Below are positions 25,767 through 34,992 of a stretch of 64,000 nucleotides of DNA, in pieces. The position numbers were made by a program, and so were the translations under genes. The notes under the pieces were generated by a model. It was not told where the DNA came from and searched no databases. It was given only the letters and a program-made list of their open reading frames with translations. Within the stretch, counting starts at the first letter, position 1, and each line of letters starts with the position of its first letter. Where the stretch lies: the NCBI RefSeq assembly GCF_030282825.1, contig NZ_JASTZU010000048.1, positions 62,001 through 126,000 on the forward strand, read 5' to 3'. This DNA comes from Aquibacillus rhizosphaerae (GTDB taxonomy: Bacteria; Bacillota; Bacilli; Bacillales; Amphibacillaceae).

Positions 25767-26627
25767 TCATTTAGATTCTGATTGTCTCATATCGATATGT
25801 TGTTCTGCCATTTGAATTTTTTCTTCAAATAAGGTTTCGGCAATAATTCTCCTTGTTTCTTTAGCAGCAGTAAAATAGAAATGGTCAACACAAAAACCAG
25901 TGACTGTATATTGATACCCGCGGAATTGATTATTCAGCGAAGATACTCCAAAAAGGGCGAAAGGCTCAAGTGGTTTCCCATCTAAGTCCGTTAATAAATA
26001 ATGACCTAACTCATCATTTAACCGAACGCAAACTTTCTCTAATAAATAGAAAACCTTTTTTGGATCTTCATAAAAACTTACAGTGATATTTTCGATTACA
26101 CGCATCTTGTCCATATTGTAATTCTCAATCGCTGTAATCTGCCCATTGCTTAATGTAACTAATACTCCAGACCACTCGCGAATTTTTAGGAATCGCAGAC
26201 CAATATCTTCTACAACACCCTCATATGTATTGTTCACCTTTATCCAGTCACCTTGGTGGAGTTGTTTTTCGTACAAAAGGAAAATACCAGCCAATAAGTC
26301 TTTAATTAGACTCTGTGCACCAAATCCTAGAATGATACCAAGTACCCCGGCACCAGCCAGTATTTTTCCGACCTCTATTCCTAATATACCTAATAGATAG
26401 ATGATGAATCCGAACGTAGCTATATATTTTATAATTGAATTAAGCATAGATTCGATTGTTCGTTCTTTCTTTTCATCAATGAAATTAGTTCTTCCAAAAA
26501 AAGTACTAATCACCTTTTTAGAAAAGATAACAAATAAAAAGGCTATTAATGCTCCTATAATAATGAGGGATACTTTGTTAGTGAAAATTGGATTAACATA
26601 TTGCTCCATAACTTCATTTACTGTCAT
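25767..26627 (-). CDS. yfkC: Small-conductance mechanosensitive channel (MscS family), YfkC-like
   Basis: 286 residues. Three hydrophobic helices lie at about 18-38, 60-82 and 84-106. The last is the pore helix, with the Gly/Ala-rich GKILAGAGVLGIILGFGAQSL typical of MscS TM3. The cytoplasmic beta domain begins QGDWIKVNNTYEGVVEDIGLR. MscS channels open under membrane tension and release solutes on hypoosmotic shock. The position next to yfkD gives the YfkC assignment. The gene is monocistronic; upstream, 26642-26899 shows no other feature. Confidence 0.85.
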   Translation of the reverse strand: MTVNEVMEQYVNPIFTNKVSLIIIGALIAFLFVIFSKKVISTFFGRTNFIDEKKERTIESMLNSIIKYIATFGFIIYLLGILGIEVGKILAGAGVLGIILGFGAQSLIKDLLAGIFLLYEKQLHQGDWIKVNNTYEGVVEDIGLRFLKIREWSGVLVTLSNGQITAIENYNMDKMRVIENITVSFYEDPKKVFYLLEKVCVRLNDELGHYLLTDLDGKPLEPFALFGVSSLNNQFRGYQYTVTGFCVDHFYFTAAKETRRIIAETLFEEKIQMAEQHIDMRQSESK

Positions 26628-26899
26628 TTTTGTCCTCCTAAAAAGAAATACTGAGTGCCTATTATAGCATTATTCATCGAATTAACGGGCAGTTATGATT
26701 TAATATAAGAATAGAAAATCCGTATTTCTAAATATGATAAAAATAATCAGAGTATGGGAAGCCTAGACATAGATCATAAATTCTTATAGGATGAATAGTG
26801 TATTATTTGTATTATTCTCTTGTAGATTAGTGTCTTAGATAGACTGTTATCGTTAGAGTTAAACTATTCATACAATCATTTAATTAAAGGGGTAAACCG

Positions 26900-27049
26900 A
26901 TGACACAACAAGCGAAAATAGACCAATTAAAAGTGCAATTATCAGGATTTCTAGAACAATTAGAGAGCCTGGACCCAAGCAAGACATCTGTGGAAGATAT
27001 AGACAGCTTAATCGAAATAATTGAGAAATTAGAAGCAGATTTACATTGA
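26900..27049 (+). CDS. yfjT: YfjT-like small protein (SE1561 family)
   Basis: A 49-residue gene, ATG 26900, preceded by AAAGGGG. The product is acidic and helical, with the core LEQLESLDPSKTSVEDID followed by SLIEIIEKLE, the conserved signature of the SE1561/YfjT family. No function is known. It lies two genes upstream of pdaA (YfjS), in keeping with the B. subtilis yfjT-yfjS neighbourhood, although the YuiF antiporter gene intervenes here. Confidence 0.7.
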   Translation: MTQQAKIDQLKVQLSGFLEQLESLDPSKTSVEDIDSLIEIIEKLEADLH

Positions 27050-27151
27050 AAAAGAGACATTATTGATGAATATTTCTCATAGTATTTAAAGAAAACCCAC
27101 GTGCTTCATGTAGTCAAAAATGTTTCTCGGTCACTTCTTCTTCGATTATAA

Positions 27152-27182
27152 AACCGGTAAGAAATTACCGGTTGATTTTTTT
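27152..27182 (+). terminator. Intrinsic terminator downstream of yfjT
   Basis: AACCGGTAA pairs with TTACCGGTT around a GAAA tetraloop, followed by a T-rich run. Confidence 0.8.
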
Positions 27183-27256
27183 ATAACACTACTTTATCAT
27201 GGTAAAGTGTTATAGAGGTAAAACATAGATAAAACTTTGAAGGGGAGCAACATAAA

Positions 27257-28561
27257 ATGGCTTGGGTAGTTATTATATCTGTTCTTATTATGACAGTATT
27301 AAGTTTGTTACGCGTTAATGTAATTGTTGCTATTACTATCGCAGCATTATCTGCAGGATTGATGTCCGGTTTATCCTTGATTGATTCCGTGGATTTGTTT
27401 GTAGCTGGTATGGGTGGACAATCTAGTACAGCACTTAGCTACATCCTATTAGGTGCTTTTGCAGTTGCAATCAGTTATACAGGAATTACCACTTTACTGG
27501 TGCATTCACTTGTCAAGATCCTGACAGGTAAAAAGGCGATGTTAGTATTAGCAATTGCAGGGATTGCATCGTTGTCGCAAAACCTTGTACCGGTGCATAT
27601 TGCATTTATTCCAATCTTAATTCCACCGTTACTTAAAATATTTGATGAAATGAAATTGGATCGACGAGCAGTTGCTAGTGCATTGACATTTGGACTAAAA
27701 GCGCCTTATATAATGATTTCTGCTGGATTTGGATTATTGTTTCATGAGACGATTTTAGAAGGTATGAAGAATAATGGAATGAGTATTACGGTCAATGAAA
27801 TAGCTTTGTCGCTTTTGATTCCTGGTTCAGGAATGATTGTCGGTCTATTGATTGCTGTTTTTATCACGTATCGTAAAGATAAAGCAATAAGTAACACCGA
27901 CCATGAAGTGGTTAACATGAAGGAAGGTAGTGTTACTCCGAAGTTTAATGTGAAGCACTTGCTAACAATTGTAGCGATTATCGCTGCTTTAGTAGTACAA
28001 ATAATTACAGAAAATTTAATTTTAGGTGCTTTAACAGGACTTATACTTATGTTTATATTTGTTGTTGTACCGTTTAAAAAAGGTGACACCGTCATAAGTG
28101 AAGGTGTGGCGATGATGGGAACTATAGCATTTGTTATGTTAGTAGCTTCAGGATTTGGCCACATTATTAAAGAAACTGGTGCTGTAAATGAGTTGGTCGG
28201 AATGTCTATGAATATATTAGGTACTAACAAGCCACTTATTGCTTTTACGTTACTGCTTATTGGTTTAGTTATTACAATGGGAATTGGCTCTTCATTTGGT
28301 ACCGTACCAATTTTGGCTGCTTTATATGTTCCTATTTGTATTGCTGCAGGATTCTCACCGTTAGCTACTGCTGCTTTAATTGGAACAGCTGGTGCTTTGG
28401 GTGATGCTGGTTCACCGGCATCAGATAGTACGTTAGGTCCAACCTCAGGTCTTAATGCAGACGGAAAACATCATCACATCTGGGATACATGTGTACCAAC
28501 TTTTCTGCATTTTAATATTCCATTATTCTTATTCGGTTGGGTTGCTGCTTTAATTCTTTAA
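27257..28561 (+). CDS. yuiF: YuiF-type Na+/H+ antiporter-family permease
   Basis: 434 residues with about 11-12 transmembrane helices, starting after GGGGAG. It follows remembered B. subtilis YuiF closely: LSLLRVNVIVAITIAALSAG at the N-terminus, SQNLVPVHIAFIPILIPPLL, GALGDAGSPASDSTLGPTSG and ADGKHHHIWDTCVPTFLHFNIP near the C-terminus. The histidine and aspartate clusters fit a proton- or sodium-coupled transporter of the ion transporter superfamily. The actual substrate is unproven for the family; some members import amino acids. It stands between yfjT and pdaA. Confidence 0.8.
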   Translation: MAWVVIISVLIMTVLSLLRVNVIVAITIAALSAGLMSGLSLIDSVDLFVAGMGGQSSTALSYILLGAFAVAISYTGITTLLVHSLVKILTGKKAMLVLAIAGIASLSQNLVPVHIAFIPILIPPLLKIFDEMKLDRRAVASALTFGLKAPYIMISAGFGLLFHETILEGMKNNGMSITVNEIALSLLIPGSGMIVGLLIAVFITYRKDKAISNTDHEVVNMKEGSVTPKFNVKHLLTIVAIIAALVVQIITENLILGALTGLILMFIFVVVPFKKGDTVISEGVAMMGTIAFVMLVASGFGHIIKETGAVNELVGMSMNILGTNKPLIAFTLLLIGLVITMGIGSSFGTVPILAALYVPICIAAGFSPLATAALIGTAGALGDAGSPASDSTLGPTSGLNADGKHHHIWDTCVPTFLHFNIPLFLFGWVAALIL

Positions 28562-28630
28562 TTTATTGTATTGTTTTTGCATATTATCATCTTCACTCAG
28601 AGAAAATAAGAGAAAAAATTGGGTGATAAT

Positions 28631-29422
28631 ATGATGAAGAAACATTTTGTTTATGTGTTAATACTGTTATTGATATTGGTATCCTTTCCGTTTGCAGTTC
28701 AAGCAGAAAGCTATGGATGGGGATTTAAAAAAGGCACCAATCATCAACCGCCTGAAGTCGGTAAGTATGGTAATATTCTTGAAGAAAATGGTGGCTTTTA
28801 TTTAGATAAGTCAGGTGATAAGGTTGTTTACTTAACTTTTGATAATGGCTATGAAGAAGGATACACTGAAAAAGTACTCGACGTATTACAGAAAAAGAAA
28901 GTTCCTGCTACATTTTTCGTAACGGGACATTACGTTAATGACCAACCTGACTTAGTAAAACGAATGGTAAATGAGGGGCATATTGTTGGAAACCACTCGA
29001 ATCATCATCCTGATTTTACGTCTTTAACGAAGCAAAAATTAGAAAAAGAGTTAGCTTCCTTAGAAGAAAAGGTAGCTTCCATTACGGAACAGGATTCAAT
29101 GAAATATGTTCGTCCACCAAAAGGTGCCTTTAATGAAGATACAATCCAATGGGCTAATGAATTAGGCTACATTCACATGTTCTGGTCGTTGGCATTTGTA
29201 GACTGGAATACGAACAGTCAAAAAGGTTGGCAACAAGCTTATCAACAAGTTATAGATCAAATACATCCAGGTGCTGTAATTCTTTTACACACGGTGTCAA
29301 AAGATAATGCAGAAGCTCTAGAAAACCTTATTGATGACCTCCGTAAACAAGGCTATTCCTTTAGAAGTATTGACGAGTTAGTATTAAAAGATATGATTCC
29401 AAAATCAATATTTGGTATGTAA
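28631..29422 (+). CDS. pdaA: Spore delta-lactam-forming polysaccharide deacetylase PdaA
   Basis: 263 residues with a signal sequence (about 1-25, ending AVQAES). The NodB domain (about 68-250) shows TFDNGYEEGYT (motif 1; the usual second Asp is Asn here), GNHSNHHPDF (metal-binding His pair), RPPKGAFNE, and VILLHTVSKDNA. The leading YGWGFKKGTNHQPPEVGKYG is peculiar to PdaA. The enzyme removes acetyl from muramic acid to make muramic delta-lactam of the spore cortex. Two adjacent ATGs are possible; the first is used. Length matches the B. subtilis protein. Confidence 0.9.
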   Translation: MMKKHFVYVLILLLILVSFPFAVQAESYGWGFKKGTNHQPPEVGKYGNILEENGGFYLDKSGDKVVYLTFDNGYEEGYTEKVLDVLQKKKVPATFFVTGHYVNDQPDLVKRMVNEGHIVGNHSNHHPDFTSLTKQKLEKELASLEEKVASITEQDSMKYVRPPKGAFNEDTIQWANELGYIHMFWSLAFVDWNTNSQKGWQQAYQQVIDQIHPGAVILLHTVSKDNAEALENLIDDLRKQGYSFRSIDELVLKDMIPKSIFGM

Positions 29423-29428
29423 ATGTAA

Positions 29429-29461
29429 AAAGCCTTTGCCCGTTATTTCGGCAAAGGCTTT
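29429..29461. terminator. Bidirectional terminator between pdaA and ppk
   Basis: AAAGCCTTTGCC (29429-29440) pairs with GGCAAAGGCTTT (29450-29461). Confidence 0.75.
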
Positions 29462-29482
29462 ACTCAATGTTAGAGTGTATTA

Positions 29483-31579
29483 CTATTCCTCGTCATCTAA
29501 TAAGCGATAGGCCATGTTATATAAAACCATCTGACTATCAATCACTTCATTATCAGATTCGGGATAGATATGACGATAGTTCCCATTGTTAAGTTGAACT
29601 CGGGTCTTCACGTTATCCTGAAGCATAATTAACAGTGTCTTTTTAATACGACTTTTAATAGCACCTTCATAAATAGGAAACAATATCTCGACTCGTTTCA
29701 CCATGTTTCTTGTCATTAAATCTGCTGATGATAAAAAGATTTTTTCTTCGCCATTGTGATGAAAATAATATATTCGACTGTGCTCTAAAAATCTGCCTAC
29801 AATACTATGAACGCGGATATTATCACTAATATCTTTTATTCCTGGTCGCAAACAGCAGATACCACGGATGATTAAATCTACCTTAACGCCAGCTTGAGAA
29901 GCTTCATAAAACTTCTTAATTAAGGGTTTGTCAGTTAATGAATTCATTTTGGCAATAATTCGCCCATTTCCATTGGTTTTATGGAACTGAATTTCATCAT
30001 TGATATATTTTATTAGATTACTTCGAATATCAAAAGGAGCCATTGCTATATGATGAAACTTAGGTGTTTCGGTATACCCACTTAAATAATTAAAAAAGTT
30101 AGTTGCATCTACACCAAATTTACGTTTGGTAGTAATTAAGGACATGTCCGTGTAAAAGTTGGCTGTTTGGTCATTATAGTTTCCGGTACCTAGATGAACA
30201 AACCGTTCTATCTTACCAAAGCGCCTCCGCACAATCAGGGTAATTTTGCTATGTGTTTTTAAAGCGTTCATTCCGTAGATTACGTGGCAACCAGACTTTT
30301 CTAACTCTTTAGCCCACTGAACATTCTTTTCTTCGTCAAACCGAGCTTTTAATTCCACAAGAACGGTTACTTGTTTACCTTTTTCTGCCGCGCGTTTTAA
30401 TCCTGCAATAATAGGAGAATCCCCACTCACACGATATAATGTTTGTTTAATTGCTAATACATCAGGGTCATCAGCTGCTTCTACCACCAAATCAATGACA
30501 GGTACAAACGATTCATATGGATGATGTAAGAAAATATCTCTTTTTTTGGCTGCTTCAAATACACTTTCCTTGGGCTCTATATCACGTGGTGCCTGGGGTA
30601 TTAACGTTTGAAATACGAGGTGGTCATGATCAATAAATAAATCATTGTAAAATTTAAAAAGAAAACTCAAATCTAAGGGGCCTTTAATGTAGTATAGATC
30701 TCCTTTATGGATTTCCAAAACATGTAGTAAAAACTCAACAATGTTCTGATCATACTTTTCCTTTCGTACTTCTAAGCGAACAGCGCTACCCCATTTTCTT
30801 TTTTTAAGTTCTTTTTCAATTTCTTTTAAAAGATCTCTTGCTCCTTCTTCGTGAATAGTCATATCGGCATTTCTTGTAATCCGAAATTCAGTTATAGAAA
30901 GTACCTGATATCCTTTAAAAAACTTATGAATGAAAAAACCGATAAGGTCCTCTAGGAAAACGTATTCGTTATTATCATTAATGTTAATATATCTATCTAA
31001 AAGGGCTGGTACTTGTACAATTGCTGTTTTTCGCTTTAAATCAATGTAATCATCTTGTTTTTCTAACACTACTGCAATGTTAAGTGATTTGTTTAAAAGC
31101 ATAGGAAAAGGTCGATAGGCATCAATAGCCATTGGTGTTAATACCGGAAATATATGTTCATCAAAATACTCTTCTAGTTTAGCTAGTTCATGGTGCGATA
31201 AACTATCAATAGATAAAATCGATATACCTTCACGATTTAAAGGGTCTTGCATTTGATCGAACGCATTATATTGTTCTTCAACTAATTGATGATTAAGCTG
31301 AGAAATTCTTTCGAGTTGTTGTTTTGGAGTTAATCCAGATTTGTTGTCCATTTTATTAAAACCAGCTTTAACCTGATCTTTTAGTCCGGCAACGCGTACC
31401 ATGAAAAATTCATCTAAGTTGGAAGTAAATATAGCTAAAAATCGAAATCTTTCTAACAGTGGATTATTGTTATCAAATGCCTCTTCTAATACGCGTTTAT
31501 TAAAGTCTAACCAGCTAATTTCACGATTATTGTAATATAAAGGATTGTCTAAATCCTTTGCCTTGTCTAATATTGACAT
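29483..31579 (-). CDS. ppk: Polyphosphate kinase (PPK1)
   Basis: 698 residues, the usual length for PPK1. N-terminal domain: YYNNREISWLDFNKRVLEEA; head and catalytic C-terminal domains follow. The autophosphorylated histidine sits in MNALKTHSKITLIVRRR (first HKD-like motif). The second His is in RIYYFHHNGEEKIFLSSADLMTRNM, which also holds ATP-binding residues. The enzyme reversibly makes inorganic polyphosphate from ATP. The ppx gene lies 74 bp upstream on the same strand, so synthesis and breakdown are coupled in one operon. B. subtilis 168 has no PPK1 as far as I recall. Confidence 0.92.
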   Translation of the reverse strand: MSILDKAKDLDNPLYYNNREISWLDFNKRVLEEAFDNNNPLLERFRFLAIFTSNLDEFFMVRVAGLKDQVKAGFNKMDNKSGLTPKQQLERISQLNHQLVEEQYNAFDQMQDPLNREGISILSIDSLSHHELAKLEEYFDEHIFPVLTPMAIDAYRPFPMLLNKSLNIAVVLEKQDDYIDLKRKTAIVQVPALLDRYININDNNEYVFLEDLIGFFIHKFFKGYQVLSITEFRITRNADMTIHEEGARDLLKEIEKELKKRKWGSAVRLEVRKEKYDQNIVEFLLHVLEIHKGDLYYIKGPLDLSFLFKFYNDLFIDHDHLVFQTLIPQAPRDIEPKESVFEAAKKRDIFLHHPYESFVPVIDLVVEAADDPDVLAIKQTLYRVSGDSPIIAGLKRAAEKGKQVTVLVELKARFDEEKNVQWAKELEKSGCHVIYGMNALKTHSKITLIVRRRFGKIERFVHLGTGNYNDQTANFYTDMSLITTKRKFGVDATNFFNYLSGYTETPKFHHIAMAPFDIRSNLIKYINDEIQFHKTNGNGRIIAKMNSLTDKPLIKKFYEASQAGVKVDLIIRGICCLRPGIKDISDNIRVHSIVGRFLEHSRIYYFHHNGEEKIFLSSADLMTRNMVKRVEILFPIYEGAIKSRIKKTLLIMLQDNVKTRVQLNNGNYRHIYPESDNEVIDSQMVLYNMAYRLLDDEE

Positions 31580-31653
31580 CCCCTATCATCCTTTGTCGAT
31601 AGTCTCTCTTATCTATCTTACTAGGTATACTATTCAAGTCTATACTTTTTATG

Positions 31654-33201
31654 TTAAGTTTTTGTAAATTTTTGTCTGTTATCTACAAACTGAAGCTCAA
31701 TATTCTTTTTAACCGTTTTTTCAAAATGTTTTTTTTGTTTTTCTGCTTGATATGCTTCTGGCATCCAATCTTGATTACAATACAACGTTATCTTTATATT
31801 GTCTTGTGTGGATTCACATTCAAAATCTTGAACAACTTGTCTTTTTGTTGCATCTAAGCAATAAACGAATTTTAGTAAGGAACCTAAAAAACGTATCTTT
31901 TTTCGTTCTTCTTTTAAGAACCAAGATTTGTATGGATATATAAATTGTTTAAAAACCGTTTTATTCTTAAAGGATGCAATCAGTGCTAACTTTAACCTTT
32001 CCATGTGCAATAAACCATCTATTGTGCGATTAGCTAATAGATAGAAGGTATGTTGAGCACTTGATTCTGAATCAATATAATTTCCAAGGTTGAATACATA
32101 GCTTGCTCGTTTTAGTAAAGTCCAGTCTTTTGAAGTTAAAGAACCAATTCCTTGTTCTTCAAGATAAGCAAACATTTTTCTCGTAAGATATTGAACGTGA
32201 ATTATCTGGCTAGGATTTAAGTCGTAGTCGTTAATTAACTCTTGAATACTATCTTCAAGAACGTTAGGGAATATAAAAGATCCTAAGTCTTTAGATAATT
32301 GTTCATAAAAGACGCCATCTCTTAATCCCTTTCTACTTAAAATGAAGCTATCGGCTTGCATGGTTTGATATAAACACTGAAATACTTCAATAGCAGGGAT
32401 GATAATATCAGCCCGGTCTTTTGAAAGTCCCTCTACTTTTTGTAACTTACTAAAAGGTAAGCTAGCTAAATAGTTACCTATCTGGATAATATCACTTGCT
32501 TGCATTTTATATTGATGAAGCCCCGCTAATGGATATTTTTTAATGTTTTGATCGATCTGAACCAAATTACGGGCACTTCCTCCAATACCAATTAGTGGTA
32601 TGTTTTTATTTTTAATCCAAGGAAGTGAATCAAATTGTTCTCGTAAAAACAGATTTAATTTTACACATTCATCTTCCTTCGGTTTTTCGTTTGTAAAAAA
32701 TTCCTTTAATGTCAGTGCACCAAAAGGAAAACTGTGGGAGTGAATTAGTTTTCTATCTTTGAAATAAGTGAGTTCAGTACTCCCGCCACCAATATCAACG
32801 GTAATTCCTTCTGTAATGGAGGTGGAGTTAACTACTGCTAGATAACCATAAAATGCTTCTTCGTGTTCAGAAAGTATGCGCATGGTAAAGCCGACTTCTT
32901 TATTTAAAACCAACTTTATTTCATCTTGATTTGTTGCTTGGCGAATCGTTGCAGTTGCTACACAAACGATTTGTTCTAACTGATAAGTGTCTGTCACTTG
33001 TTTAAAACCATGTAAGAATTGAGTTAAGGTGCGGATTCCTTGGGCAGAGAGCTTACCATCATCGTCAAGATGGTTCCGTAATCGTGCTACTGCTTTAACA
33101 TTCTCTACTTCTCGTAACCGACCTGCTTTTTCTTGGAGATATACTACTAATCGCATTGTGTTGGAGCCAATATCAATAATCGCATAAAATTTCTTGTCCA
33201 T
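31654..33201 (-). CDS. ppx: Exopolyphosphatase, Ppx/GppA family
   Basis: 515 residues from ATG 33201, 6 nt behind AGGTGAT. The ASKHA-type fold is clear: AIIDIGSNTMRLVVY (phosphate 1), VDIGGGSTELTYF (phosphate 2, about 138-150), IGIGGSARNL. A C-terminal HD-like helical region (about residues 310-480) makes it the long form of the family. It hydrolyses polyphosphate from the ends, or (p)ppGpp's pentaphosphate in some homologues. The pairing with ppk favours polyphosphate as substrate. Confidence 0.88.
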   Translation of the reverse strand: MDKKFYAIIDIGSNTMRLVVYLQEKAGRLREVENVKAVARLRNHLDDDGKLSAQGIRTLTQFLHGFKQVTDTYQLEQIVCVATATIRQATNQDEIKLVLNKEVGFTMRILSEHEEAFYGYLAVVNSTSITEGITVDIGGGSTELTYFKDRKLIHSHSFPFGALTLKEFFTNEKPKEDECVKLNLFLREQFDSLPWIKNKNIPLIGIGGSARNLVQIDQNIKKYPLAGLHQYKMQASDIIQIGNYLASLPFSKLQKVEGLSKDRADIIIPAIEVFQCLYQTMQADSFILSRKGLRDGVFYEQLSKDLGSFIFPNVLEDSIQELINDYDLNPSQIIHVQYLTRKMFAYLEEQGIGSLTSKDWTLLKRASYVFNLGNYIDSESSAQHTFYLLANRTIDGLLHMERLKLALIASFKNKTVFKQFIYPYKSWFLKEERKKIRFLGSLLKFVYCLDATKRQVVQDFECESTQDNIKITLYCNQDWMPEAYQAEKQKKHFEKTVKKNIELQFVDNRQKFTKT

Positions 33202-33355
33202 TATATCACCTGTCCATCTTCTTAATAGATTGCACATAGTATATCATAGCTATGATTTAGTTTTAATGATTGATTTTATTATGAAACGTATTGAGGAATA
33301 AATTTGCATTCCTCATTTGATAAGGATAATCCATTGCTCAGGAAATACACAAAAA

Positions 33356-33388
33356 AACCCCATTCCTAATTGAAGAAGTAATGGAGTT
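33356..33388 (-). terminator. Intrinsic terminator of the repeat-protein gene
   Basis: On the minus strand AACTCCATT pairs with AATGGGGTT (one G-U pair), followed by seven T residues. Confidence 0.7.
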
Positions 33389-33395
33389 AATAATT

Positions 33396-34784
33396 TTATG
33401 ATGTTTTTTGCATTTGAATTAGCAACTGTTGATAAGCAGATGCTTCTTCTTTATTGCCAATTTCGTTAAGCGCTTTTGTTAATGACTGGACTGGTTTTGG
33501 ATCACTTGGATTTAATTCCATTTCCCATTTAAAGCAGTCAACGGACTTTTCGAATTGATGAAATTCTAGATATAATTGCCCAAGCGCATACTGTTGATCG
33601 GGATCATCTTCGAGCGTTTGCATTTTTAATAACTTTTGCTCAATAGGAAGATGGATTTTTGCCTTGCGATATGGAGAAAACCATTGGAGGATAGTATCTA
33701 AACTATGCTCTCGCAAAAAAGATGAGACAAAAACTGTTGTTAAAGATTCTAGTGTTTTATGATCGTTAGAAACTAATTGAAGCAACCGCTCGTTTGAATT
33801 ATTGATTAACGGCGTAAGGTTTGAGGGGTCTGCCTTCTCTATACTTATCTTAATACTTTCAAGCTGTTGTTTGTTTGGTTGATAATCAGATGTCATTACA
33901 AGGTCAACCGCTTCATTATGTCTACCTGAGTGAATTAAATGGTTTAAGACGGTTTCTTGTAAGTTTGGATTATTATCCGCTTGCTTTGATAACAATTGTA
34001 ATAGATCTGTTTGCTCCTCCTCGTTAAATAATGTAATCATCTCTTGAATAATCGCAAAATTTTCAGATGAATAGTCAATGTTGAGTAAGTGAATTCTTAA
34101 TGCAAGTTCATCAATCCAGCGCTGTTGTTTTTTATATAACTCAAGAAGTAAGTTTACATGCTTCTTATTTTTTAAATTATCAAAGCTAACTATTTCAAAT
34201 TGTAAAGGGTCTTTTATATATACTTGATTTAAGTTTTCATAGGATTGGTGGTAGGAACGGAATTGCATATTATTGATCATGTCTTGTGCAAAGCTATCTT
34301 TTTTATCATGATGTATGTATATAAGTAATAATTGAAAGGCTGCAAGCATTTGCCCATTTCTGCGGTACTGATAATAGGTTTTTTTTAGAAGTTTCTTTAT
34401 GGAATCTTGCGCGGTGAAGGAATCAAAAAAAGTGAAGATTAACGCGGTCTCTAACTCAGTGTACTTTTGTTGTAACTTTTTGAATAGTTGATTAAAGGTT
34501 TGTAAATGGAAGGAGTCATGTTGACGTATTAGCGCGACTGTTAATGGATGCTCTCCATCCATATGAATACCATGTGTAAAGGCACGGTGTACGTATGAAT
34601 TAATTCCTATCTGATTGGAGCTTGTTCCATTTATATAATCATTTTTATAGAAAAACAAATAATAATAATTATGATTAGAATCTCTAGCCTCGACTATCTT
34701 GCTCTGTTTATAAAAGGTCATCTGTTGTGCAGTTAATGTAAGCTTTTTTTTGTTTAAAGTCACATGGAGTTGATTTTGTTTCAT
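33396..34784 (-). CDS. Uncharacterised TPR-like repeat protein
   Basis: I do not recognise a named family. ATG 34784, or the ATG directly before it, follows GGAGGG. The 462-residue product is cytoplasmic, without signal or membrane segments. Residues 1-100 look like a beta-rich N-terminal domain. From about 110 on it is all-helical, and its end (ALGQLYLEFHQFEKSVDCFKWEMELNPSDPKPVQSLTKALNEIGNKEEASAYQQLL) is a pair of clear TPR units; earlier helices such as IHSGRHNEAVDLVM look like degenerate ones. It probably mediates protein contacts. It is divergent from the acyl-CoA synthetase gene and 195 bp downstream of the ppx start. Confidence 0.6.
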   Translation of the reverse strand: MKQNQLHVTLNKKKLTLTAQQMTFYKQSKIVEARDSNHNYYYLFFYKNDYINGTSSNQIGINSYVHRAFTHGIHMDGEHPLTVALIRQHDSFHLQTFNQLFKKLQQKYTELETALIFTFFDSFTAQDSIKKLLKKTYYQYRRNGQMLAAFQLLLIYIHHDKKDSFAQDMINNMQFRSYHQSYENLNQVYIKDPLQFEIVSFDNLKNKKHVNLLLELYKKQQRWIDELALRIHLLNIDYSSENFAIIQEMITLFNEEEQTDLLQLLSKQADNNPNLQETVLNHLIHSGRHNEAVDLVMTSDYQPNKQQLESIKISIEKADPSNLTPLINNSNERLLQLVSNDHKTLESLTTVFVSSFLREHSLDTILQWFSPYRKAKIHLPIEQKLLKMQTLEDDPDQQYALGQLYLEFHQFEKSVDCFKWEMELNPSDPKPVQSLTKALNEIGNKEEASAYQQLLIQMQKTS

Positions 34785-34992
34785 CATTAATCCCTCCTTA
34801 TTTGGTTTTATCATAACATACTAATAAAAAATATGCTTTCCGAATTTATAATAGTTTTTGTTTCTAACTTCTATTGTAATAGGATTACTTGCAGATTTCT
34901 TCACTGATGATTATAAACCTGTTATAATTACGTAATTAGGACCTGATACTAAAAGTTGGGACCTATTACTAACTTGTAAAAGGGTGATCACA

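Noticed and set aside
27742-28230. 162-codon minus-strand frame
   Set aside because: Shadow of the YuiF-type gene, which has clear family motifs on the plus strand.
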